Below, one piece after another: positions 1 through 5,218 of a DNA stretch of 6,758 bases. Made by a program: the position numbers and the translations under genes. A model generated the notes under the pieces. The model searched no databases. It worked only from the letters and a program-made list of their open reading frames with translations, and was not told the origin of the DNA. How positions within the stretch are numbered: the stretch's first letter is position 1; each line of letters starts with the position of its first letter. This DNA is from an uncultured Planctomycetota bacterium (lineage in GTDB: Bacteria; Planctomycetota; SZUA-567; JAFGNG01): positions 1-6,758 of the forward strand of contig CAMZKK010000255.1 of NCBI GenBank assembly GCA_947311175.1, read 5' to 3'.

Positions 1-730
1 CTTCTACTGCTTTCTTTTTAGAGGTGGTACCAGCTTGCTTGATTTCAACTTTAGCAGCTTCTGTGAATCGAGAGAGCATGTCTTTGGTGATTATCACTTT
101 GTTTGAATTCATTGAACTTAAGGTGTCGTAAATGCTTCCCTCGTCTGGATTGTCTGGTAAAATATGTGCAGTAAAGCTAACTGCCCAGAAATCATTTTGT
201 TTTTTTCTATTTAAAACACGTTGTAATCCCTCAAAAATAGTAACCTTCTCAGATGGAATATATTTACCTATATAAACATTCGGTGCAACTACCACTAATT
301 TTTCTGGTTCATTAAATCCACCTATCGTCCATTCACCTGGATTTACTGTTCCTACGTTATTTTCATCCACATCAAAATCACCAGCTTCATTTTCTTCAAC
401 TATTCCACCTTTCGCCTCGTCATCTTTTCCTAATTCAAACATAGATTTTAATGTTTTTAAATCATGCCTAACACCTTCTAAGAAAATATTGTTATATCTT
501 GTTGTTTTGAGATCTAAAATCTGATTTGTTTTGGAGTTATTTATAACCCTAACAATAAACCTATTTTGGTCAGGCTGTAACGTTAAAACTTTCTGAAATA
601 TTCCAGAATATGGTGGGATAGATTCCCAATGTGAAGAAATATTTTCTTGGGCCTGTATATAGTTAGAAAAATTAGATAATAATGTAATGACAATAATTAG
701 TTTGCCAATTTGGTAACTTGAGTTAATCAT
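1..730 (-). CDS. Exported protein of unknown function, N-terminal part (runs off the window)
   Basis: This reading frame is open from the ATG at 730 down to position 1 (243 codons), so the C-terminus is outside the window. The N-terminus looks like a Sec signal peptide: Lys10 is followed by a hydrophobic stretch (LIIVITLLSNF, residues 11-21) and a likely signal peptidase I site after Ile-Gln-Ala27. The mature part begins QENISSHWESIPPYSG. It has a mixed alpha/beta look, a strongly acidic patch around residues 95-120 (KDDEAKGGIVEENEAGDFDVDE), and a lysine-rich stretch (SKKKAVE) at the window edge. There is no cysteine in the visible part, so it is not a lipoprotein. The start is well supported by an AGGAG ribosome binding site 8 nt upstream. 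It lies 49 bp downstream of another exported-protein gene in the same orientation, so co-transcription is likely. I do not recognise a family. A periplasmic or secreted location is inferred from the signal peptide only. Confidence 0.8.
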   Translation of the reverse strand, partial: MINSSYQIGKLIIVITLLSNFSNYIQAQENISSHWESIPPYSGIFQKVLTLQPDQNRFIVRVINNSKTNQILDLKTTRYNNIFLEGVRHDLKTLKSMFELGKDDEAKGGIVEENEAGDFDVDENNVGTVNPGEWTIGGFNEPEKLVVVAPNVYIGKYIPSEKVTIFEGLQRVLNRKKQNDFWAVSFTAHILPDNPDEGSIYDTLSSMNSNKVIITKDMLSRFTEAAKVEIKQAGTTSKKKAVE

Positions 731-738
731 GTTATGCA

Positions 739-743
739 CTCCT
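739..743 (-). promoter_or_regulatory. Ribosome binding site AGGAG for the exported-protein gene starting at 730
   Basis: On the minus strand AGGAG stands 8 nt before ATG. It is one of the clearest ribosome binding sites in the window, and it fixes the start of a gene whose other end cannot be seen. Confidence 0.75.
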
Positions 744-779
744 ATAATTGTGAAAATTAAATTGCGTATTTTATTCAAC

Positions 780-1205
780 TTACTCAGAGCAAAGCTGAAG
801 TGGATCTGCCCATATAACATTTTCTCCGCCAATATTTGACTGATTTACTCCATGATTAGTATCGTAGTCATAATCGTCCTGTATGTCGTCATGCTTTTTG
901 TGAATATCTGCTAACGTATTGTAAAATTTTTCATTTGCAATATTTCCAGCCATTGTCTTTTGATGTACTATTCCATAAAATTTTGTTTTGCCAAATTTTT
1001 CTAATGCGTCCTTACCGGCTCCCTCATAATATTTTGGATGACGTCCTGCCTTCTTGAGATGCTGCAAGAACAGAGAATGCGCCGTATTCTTGTCGATATG
1101 TCCAAATTGTTTAGGATGATTAGTAAACTGAAATACATCACCTAAAACTACAACCCCCATAATCCCAAAAATAAAATAAATAATCAATGTCTTATTTATT
1201 TTCAT
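780..1205 (-). CDS. Small exported or membrane-anchored protein of unknown function (141 aa)
   Basis: This is a complete 141-residue frame from ATG at 1205 to TAA at 780-782. The N-terminus (MKINK, then hydrophobic residues about 7-22, LIIYFIFGIMGVVVLG) is either a signal peptide or a single membrane anchor. No clear signal peptidase motif follows, so an anchor is equally likely. The rest is soluble and rich in His, Lys and Asp. The middle (GHIDKNTAHSLFLQHLKKAG) is probably helical, and another probable helix reads EKFYNTLADIHKKHDD. An Asp/Tyr-rich run (DDIQDDYDYD) and a short tail with the only cysteine (QLCSE) close the protein. The ribosome binding site is weak (a purine-rich GAAGAAAAG about 10 nt upstream). 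It is the first gene of a likely two-gene minus-strand unit with the frame beginning at 730. I recognise no family. Evidence for a real gene is the good signal-like N-terminus, the neighbour in the same orientation, and the absence of a competing frame. Confidence 0.65.
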   Translation of the reverse strand: MKINKTLIIYFIFGIMGVVVLGDVFQFTNHPKQFGHIDKNTAHSLFLQHLKKAGRHPKYYEGAGKDALEKFGKTKFYGIVHQKTMAGNIANEKFYNTLADIHKKHDDIQDDYDYDTNHGVNQSNIGGENVIWADPLQLCSE

Positions 1206-1275
1206 AGATCAACTTTTCTTCAGTAGAAAACAAGAATTAAAAAATGCTTACTACTTATAACGATTGAAACAGGTT

Positions 1276-1317
1276 GATTGTTCTTTTTATTTTGAAAAAA
1301 GTTAAAATAAAACAATC
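1276..1317. repeat. Long AT-rich inverted repeat upstream of the 141-aa exported protein
   Basis: The arms GATTG + TTTTATTTT and AAAATAAAA + CAATC pair over 14 bp around a 10-nt loop, with a 4-nt bulge (TTCT) in the left arm. It lies about 70 bp upstream of the minus-strand start at 1205, so it is in that gene's promoter or leader region. Base composition is almost all A/T, so function is uncertain. It could be an operator, a leader hairpin, or a weak terminator. Confidence 0.4.
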
Positions 1318-1353
1318 TATATGTCATTGTCCCTTTTATTTTCTTTAAAAAGC

Positions 1354-1383
1354 AAAAAAAAGGACATGCATTTCTGCACGTGC
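1354..1383 (-). terminator. Rho-independent terminator downstream of the beta-barrel remnant
   Basis: On the minus strand GCACGTGCA, loop GAAA, and TGCATGTCC form a stem with one G-U pair and one C-C mismatch. The stem is followed at once by eight T residues. The GAAA tetraloop, compact stem and T-run are textbook intrinsic terminator features. It sits 36 bp beyond the stop codon of the beta-barrel gene remnant, so it was presumably that gene's terminator. On the plus strand the same stem is followed by TTTTTGGTTTT, so it may also work weakly in the other direction. Confidence 0.75.
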
Positions 1384-1418
1384 TTTTTGGTTTTCAAAAG
1401 CTGGAAGCTTTTGTTACT

Positions 1419-1514
1419 TTAGAAGTCGAAGCGGATTCCGGTGGTTACATTATGTGCGTCGTCGCCTGGTTCGAGACCTTTGGTCTTGAATGTTGGAGCG
1501 TTTGCGAAGTTTGT
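1419..1514 (-). pseudogene. C-terminal remnant of an outer-membrane beta-barrel protein
   Basis: Reading the minus strand, the frame NFANAPTFKTKGLEPGDD continues as AHNVTTGIRFDF and ends at TAA (1419-1421). The last residues alternate between hydrophobic and polar side chains and end in phenylalanine. This is the classic final strand that the BAM machinery recognises in outer-membrane beta-barrels. Only about 31 codons survive. A stop codon lies upstream in the same frame at 1527-1529, and there is no start codon or ribosome binding site. The local GC content is visibly higher than in the surrounding AT-rich DNA, which fits a decayed piece of a formerly well-expressed gene. A terminator follows at the expected place. 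The exact barrel family (porin, autotransporter or other) cannot be told from so short a tail. Confidence 0.65.
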
Positions 1515-1530
1515 TTTTACTAACGATTAG

Positions 1531-1725
1531 TTGTCTGTGTATTCGTGTACTCATGCAGCTAAACCAGTTAAGAGAAAAGTAATTAAAACGAAGGGAGTGT
1601 TTCTAACTGAAGCCTCACTTCTTAAAATACTTTATTTGTCTCTTGAAAGTATTTCTAAAAAATGGACAATGCCTATCAAAAATTGGAATGCTGCTATGAA
1701 TCAATTTGCAATAAAATTCCCATAA
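1531..1725 (+). pseudogene. C-terminal remnant of an IS256/Mutator-family transposase
   Basis: The frame carries RKVIKTKGVF, then a helix EASLLKILYLSLESISKKW, then KKWTMPIKNWNAAMNQFAIKF just before TAA (1723-1725). The pattern of a charged VxKTKGxF segment, LLKxLYL, and KKWTMPIxNWxxAxNQFAI matches the C-terminus of IS256-type DDE transposases as known from the family. Convincing similarity starts at about 1573. The codons before that (from 1531) are probably junction sequence, and the only possible start is a TTG without a ribosome binding site. The catalytic DDE core is missing, so the protein is dead. It reads away from the beta-barrel remnant, which ends only about 15-60 bp to its left. 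The family call is from memory of the motif and has not been searched. Confidence 0.75.
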
Positions 1726-1790
1726 AGAATATCACTATGATTAATTTTGTCGCAAATAAAGATATTGGCTTTGTAAAGTTTGGTCAATCG

Positions 1791-1815
1791 CTTACACAGT
1801 TTTTTGAACATACCC
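1791..1815 (+). mobile_element. Possible right-end inverted repeat of the IS256-type remnant
   Basis: About 66 bp after the transposase stop the sequence reads TTACACAGTTTTTTGAACAT followed by ACCC. IS256-family right ends commonly have a TTTACACA...TTTGACA...CCC layout close to the transposase stop, and this segment resembles it. The left end is deleted, so no partner repeat or target-site duplication can be compared. An 11-A run follows at 1820-1830. Confidence 0.35.
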
Positions 1816-1905
1816 AAGCAAAAAAAAAAACAAAGTTTAACCTAAATTTCACAGGTAAGTGCCATTTTCGGGTATAACTGCTGAATTTAGGGTTAATTTG
1901 GGATT

Positions 1906-1934
1906 ATTATTCCATTTAGGCTAAAAGGAATAAT
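1906..1934. promoter_or_regulatory. 29-bp near-perfect palindrome upstream of lptD
   Basis: The arms ATTATTCC/GGAATAAT (8 bp) and, inside them, TTTAG/CTAAA (5 bp) are symmetric about G1920 with a single A-A mismatch. No T-run follows, so it is not an intrinsic terminator. The shape suggests a protein-binding site or a cruciform. It lies between the insertion-sequence scar and the likely lptD promoter, about 170 bp before the lptD start. No regulator is known to me for this sequence. Confidence 0.4.
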
Positions 1935-2006
1935 CTGACAATGGTATTATAATAACTATAGCGTATTGATTTATGGGGAAAATAGTCAACTGTTAGCGAA
2001 ATAATA

Positions 2007-2035
2007 TTGACTTGCGTTTACCATAAATATAAACT
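2007..2035 (+). promoter_or_regulatory. Candidate sigma70-type promoter for lptD
   Basis: A TTGACT -35 box (2007-2012) and a TAAACT -10 box (2030-2035) are separated by 17 bp. An overlapping TATAAA at 2028-2033 would give a 15-bp spacer. Transcription would start near 2042, about 60 nt before the lptD start codon, and would place the palindrome at 2057-2070 in the 5' leader. This is the best match in the 1816-2102 stretch, which otherwise holds only AT-rich DNA and the two palindromes. Confidence 0.45.
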
Positions 2036-2056
2036 ATTGCTTACTTTAAGATAAAC

Positions 2057-2070
2057 AATTAGCGCTAATT
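2057..2070. promoter_or_regulatory. Perfect 14-bp palindrome AATTAGCGCTAATT in the lptD leader
   Basis: AATTAGC and GCTAATT are exact reverse complements with no spacer. The site lies between the proposed transcription start and the lptD ribosome binding site. A perfect palindrome without a loop suits a dimeric DNA-binding regulator better than an RNA hairpin. Its placement just downstream of the promoter would suit a repressor. Function is inferred from position and symmetry only. Confidence 0.4.
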
Positions 2071-2086
2071 ATTGGTGCATATAGTT

Positions 2087-2092
2087 GAGGAG
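2087..2092 (+). promoter_or_regulatory. Ribosome binding site GAGGAG that sets the lptD start
   Basis: GAGGAG ends 10 nt before ATG 2103. A TTG codon at 2085 is in frame but overlaps this site, and starting there would put six extra residues before a normal signal peptide. The site therefore argues for ATG 2103. Confidence 0.75.
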
Positions 2093-2102
2093 TTTTTTTA
2101 TT

Positions 2103-4511
2103 ATGTTTAAAAGCAGAAAGTTTTTTGTCACTGCATTTGTTCTTCTTTTTATATCTACAATAAATATTTATGCCGTAGGTATGAATCCCTTTGGTGAAGA
2201 TCCAATTGATGTTCAGGGTGGACAGATTGATTATGTAAAAGAACAAAATGCCGTAGTTATTCGTGGCTATGCAACAATCTCAACCGGCACAATAACAATC
2301 AAAGCAAAGAATATGGTTTATTTCCGTGATACCAAAGAAATCTACGCAGAAGGCGATGTCTCAATGATTGAGCCTTCCGGTGGAATTTTTTATTGCGGAT
2401 CACTTTATTTCAATATCAAAGAAATGCGGGGCGAAACCACTGATGTAAGAATGATGGGGCAGAGCAATGCAACTAAAACCGCAAAACCAACAGATGTCTC
2501 AACCAAACTCGACAGTGCCGGAGGGAAAAAATCAGGTTGGGATTCAAAAACCGCAATGCCATTTAATAGAATGTTTATGCGAGCAAAAAAGATTCGTAGC
2601 CTAGGTCGAAACGAACAAGAATTACTCCAACCGAGCATTACTACTGACAACTCACCAAGCCCAATTTTTAAAATAACCTCCGCGGCTGCACAATTGCGCA
2701 GAAATGAAAAAATAGAAAGCTGGCATAATATTTTGTGGATTGGAAAAATCCCGGTATTCTACCTCCCTTACATAATGAAAGATTTACGCTACGACTGGCC
2801 GTGGATGAGATTTGCAGCCGGTAGCAACAGTAAATGGGGGGCGTATGCTTTTTCTACCTGGGGTGTTGATTTAGACCCGGATGACAAGAGTTACTTCAGA
2901 CCGGAAAAACTTTTCTTTGATATCGACTGGCGAAGTGAACGCGGATTTGCCGGTGGACTTGATTTGAAATACGAAATGGGATTCAAGGGTAGTTATGGAA
3001 AGATTGAAACCTATTATCTAAAAGAAACCGAAATAAGTGACGGCGATGATGAAGATCGTGCAGAAGATGATACTGAATATGGTGATACTTATGCCAACAA
3101 GGAACGCTGGAAATTTGAATGGCAACACTTTCAAGTATTGGGTAATGGCTGGGATATTCGAGCAGAGGCAAATGTTTACTCTGATCGAGATTTTATGTAT
3201 GAATACTTCCGCAAGGATTATAATCAAGACAAAGAACCGGAAACCGTTGTTAATCTACGAAAGTTAGAAGACAATTATGTCTTTGAAATTGTTGGAAAAA
3301 TGCGGGTAAATGATTTTATGAGCCAAGAAGAATATCTACCCGAAGCAAGGTTTACCCTTCCTGGATACCAAATTGGCAAATCAAACTTTTATGTTCGTAA
3401 TGATACTCGCGTCGGTTACATCGGTAAAAAATTCGACAAGAAAGCTGACGACGACACTCTATTTGAAAACTACAGAGTCAGCGATGGTGAGGTTAAACAT
3501 TTTGCCCGCGTACATACCGATACAAGAATTTATCGTCCATTCAAAATTGGAAAATTTGCAACATTCACTCCATATGTTGGTGGAATTGCAAGTTACTACG
3601 AAGATGGCTACGAACTTGACGGTGAACACACTCGCATCGCAGGACTTTATGGGGCTGAACTTATGGGGCGTTTTTATGGAACATACAAAAATGGCACTGT
3701 AAGACACATCCTTGAGCCTTCAATCAGCTTTACCGCCAATGAAGATCCAACCCTAAGTCATAAAAAACTATACACAGTCGATGAGGTTGACCTTTACGAC
3801 GAACTGCATTATTTCACATTTAAATTACACAATAAAATTCAAACTAAAAGAATGGTTACGCTTGCCGGACAAGAAGATAAGGGACCTCAAGAAAAAATTG
3901 TTGATTTAATTGACTTAGATATTTCAACAAAATATATTCCGATTGAAGGCGAGGCAATTAATTCAAACTATGGCAATAAATTCTTACCAATTGATTTTGA
4001 TTTAGTTTATCGACCAACCGACAATCTTTCAATTTATGGCGATTTGAGTTGGGATGTTGAAGACAATCAAATTGTTAACGGCAGTGTCGGGATTGATTGG
4101 AAGTATCACGATTTGCTAAGAATGCACGCAACACATCGCTATTCAAGAGGCGATACAATAATGGATCCTACTTCTGACAAGAGTAGCGAGACAACCTTTG
4201 CCTTCCGCTGGATGGCATCAGATAAATATTCATTAGAATATGCTGTGGGTTACGAATGGGCAAATTCAGGAGAAAATATTGATCATGGTATTTCTAAACA
4301 AAGGGTGTCTTTAATCAGAAATTTAAAGGTGTTTGAACTCACCACATCTTATGTAAGAGATGCAAGAAGAGGTGATCATTCAATATTCTTGACGCTTTCT
4401 CCAATCGGAATATCTCCGTTAGATAGAGCTGATGAAAATGCCGATACAGTTATTCCTCTGATGGATAGTAGATATCACCCATCTACGGTTGAAGATATTG
4501 AGATACCTTAA
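2103..4511 (+). CDS. lptD: LPS assembly outer-membrane protein LptD (OstA/Imp)
   Basis: This 802-residue protein would form the outer-membrane beta-barrel that, with the lipoprotein LptE, inserts lipopolysaccharide into the outer leaflet. It opens with a signal peptide (KSRK, then FFVTAFVLLFISTINIYA, cut after Ala24). Residues about 35-115 form the periplasmic OstA/LptA-like beta-jellyroll (DVQGGQIDYVKEQNAVVIRG, KNMVYFRDTKEIYAEGDVSM), which receives LPS from LptA. The barrel follows from about residue 180. It shows the hallmark KIPVFYLPYIMKD around residues 215-226, the ERGFAGGLDLKYE strand, and ILEPSISF at about 536-543. Length is normal for the family (about 750-800). Only one cysteine is visible (Cys98), so the two interdomain disulfides of E. 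coli LptD cannot form. A very acidic stretch (Asp/Glu-rich, residues about 313-328) lies in a likely loop. coaD starts 3 nt after the stop. The start is ATG 2103, because of the ribosome binding site at 2087 and the signal peptide. LptE is not in this window. Confidence 0.94.
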   Translation: MFKSRKFFVTAFVLLFISTINIYAVGMNPFGEDPIDVQGGQIDYVKEQNAVVIRGYATISTGTITIKAKNMVYFRDTKEIYAEGDVSMIEPSGGIFYCGSLYFNIKEMRGETTDVRMMGQSNATKTAKPTDVSTKLDSAGGKKSGWDSKTAMPFNRMFMRAKKIRSLGRNEQELLQPSITTDNSPSPIFKITSAAAQLRRNEKIESWHNILWIGKIPVFYLPYIMKDLRYDWPWMRFAAGSNSKWGAYAFSTWGVDLDPDDKSYFRPEKLFFDIDWRSERGFAGGLDLKYEMGFKGSYGKIETYYLKETEISDGDDEDRAEDDTEYGDTYANKERWKFEWQHFQVLGNGWDIRAEANVYSDRDFMYEYFRKDYNQDKEPETVVNLRKLEDNYVFEIVGKMRVNDFMSQEEYLPEARFTLPGYQIGKSNFYVRNDTRVGYIGKKFDKKADDDTLFENYRVSDGEVKHFARVHTDTRIYRPFKIGKFATFTPYVGGIASYYEDGYELDGEHTRIAGLYGAELMGRFYGTYKNGTVRHILEPSISFTANEDPTLSHKKLYTVDEVDLYDELHYFTFKLHNKIQTKRMVTLAGQEDKGPQEKIVDLIDLDISTKYIPIEGEAINSNYGNKFLPIDFDLVYRPTDNLSIYGDLSWDVEDNQIVNGSVGIDWKYHDLLRMHATHRYSRGDTIMDPTSDKSSETTFAFRWMASDKYSLEYAVGYEWANSGENIDHGISKQRVSLIRNLKVFELTTSYVRDARRGDHSIFLTLSPIGISPLDRADENADTVIPLMDSRYHPSTVEDIEIP

Positions 4512-4514
4512 CCG

Positions 4515-5045
4515 ATGTCAACGAGAGTAGCGGTTTTCCCAGGTTCGTTTGATCCAATAACATGCGGACATCTTGATGTTATAAAAAGAGGGGCGAAGCT
4601 TTTTTCTAAATTAATCGTAGGGGTTGCAAAAAACCCAAGTAAAGACAAATCTCTTTTTACGGTGAATGAACGACTTAGCAGTATCAAGGAATTAGTGGCT
4701 GAAATCAAAAATGTTGAAGTAGTTGATTTTGAAGGAATGACTGTTGATTTTGTAAAAAAAACAAATGCTGATGCGATTCTAAGAGGGATAAGGACATTTA
4801 GTGATTTTGAATATGAATTTCAATTAGCACTCGCAAACCGTGCATTTGCTGGTGTTGAAACCGTATTTATTATGGCAAGTGAAGAAAATTCATTTGTTCG
4901 GTCAACTCTAATCAAAGAAGCAGCGTCAATGGGAGCAGATGTATCTAGATTTGTCCCGACTGAAATTGCCACCTTAATGAAAGAACGATTGGCAAGCAAC
5001 CTAAGCAGTACATCGGGACTTAGAGGAGAAGAAGTGGCAGAATAA
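4515..5045 (+). CDS. coaD: Phosphopantetheine adenylyltransferase CoaD
   Basis: This cytoplasmic nucleotidyltransferase joins ATP and 4'-phosphopantetheine to make dephospho-CoA and pyrophosphate, the penultimate step of coenzyme A synthesis. The 176-residue protein has the signature N-terminal loop PGSFDPITCGHLD (residues 9-21), with the TxGH-type nucleotidyltransferase motif ending at His19. Lys43 in NPSKDKSLF matches the conserved substrate lysine. RGIRTFSDFEYEFQLALANR (residues 90-109) is the second family signature. FVRSTLIKEAASMGADVSRFVP (residues 127-148) is the C-terminal nucleotide-binding motif, where most relatives have I-S-S-T/S. Cys17 stands where Asn is usual. The last ~15 residues (SSTSGLRGEEVAE) are a little longer than in the common 160-residue form. 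ATG 4515 is 3 nt after the lptD stop with only a weak ribosome binding site, so translation is probably coupled to lptD. The combination of an envelope gene with coaD looks like operon packing, not a functional pathway. Confidence 0.97.
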   Translation: MSTRVAVFPGSFDPITCGHLDVIKRGAKLFSKLIVGVAKNPSKDKSLFTVNERLSSIKELVAEIKNVEVVDFEGMTVDFVKKTNADAILRGIRTFSDFEYEFQLALANRAFAGVETVFIMASEENSFVRSTLIKEAASMGADVSRFVPTEIATLMKERLASNLSSTSGLRGEEVAE

Positions 5046-5105
5046 GGCAACACTGTATGGGCTTTGTCTTGAAATAAATAAAATGGGATTTCAAAATTTA
5101 AAGTG

Positions 5106-5133
5106 AAAGTTAATTAAAAGTTAATTAAAAGTT
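5106..5133 (+). repeat. Short 11-bp tandem repeat (AAAGTTAATTA) after coaD
   Basis: AAAGTTAATTA occurs twice in direct succession (5106-5116, 5117-5127) and a third unit begins (AAAGTT, 5128-5133). It leads into further AATTAAAA-type repetition and then the hairpin repeat at 5151. Such AT-rich lead-ins are common next to small intergenic repeat elements. It may belong to the same repeat family, but the right-hand copy near 6750 shares only the AAAGTTAA part. Confidence 0.5.
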
Positions 5134-5150
5134 GAGAATTAAAAATTAAA

Positions 5151-5188
5151 AATGAAGGTGCTTTAGCTGTCGCTAAAGGCAATTTTGA
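5151..5188 (+). repeat. Hairpin repeat, copy A (between coaD and rho)
   Basis: The core starts AATGAAGGT and holds a perfect 7-bp stem, CTTTAGC (5161-5167) and GCTAAAG (5172-5178), with loop TGTC. It ends near CAATTTTGA. A second copy lies at 6710-6747 on the other strand, with 33 of 38 positions equal. A small extra hairpin AATATT-TAC-AATATT follows at 5188-5202. If coaD and rho share a transcript, this hairpin ends about 40 nt before the rho start codon and becomes part of the rho leader. Confidence 0.7.
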
Positions 5189-5218
5189 ATATTTACAATA
5201 TTTTAGTGGTAATCACAA

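Noticed and set aside
1820..1830. Run of eleven A residues next to the possible IS end
   Set aside because: Homopolymer runs of this size are not surprising in such AT-rich DNA. Nothing ties it to a function, and its length may be a sequencing uncertainty.
1662..1877. 71-codon plus-strand frame overlapping the transposase remnant
   Set aside because: It overlaps the transposase tail in another frame, has no recognisable motif, and runs through the likely IS end. The transposase frame carries the family signature instead.
2085..2102. TTG at 2085 as the lptD start
   Set aside because: It overlaps the GAGGAG ribosome binding site, while ATG 2103 is correctly spaced from it and yields a normal signal peptide.
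3373..3702. 109-codon plus-strand frame inside lptD
   Set aside because: It is a shifted frame of the LptD barrel, which is supported across this stretch by family motifs before and after it.
5069..5094. TTGAAAT/ATTTCAA hairpin after coaD as a terminator
   Set aside because: It has only 7 bp, mostly A/T, with a 12-nt loop and no T-run. It is too weak to call.
5152..5175. ATG inside hairpin repeat copy A as a small gene start
   Set aside because: The frame hits TAG after four codons, so the repeat is not coding in this sense.
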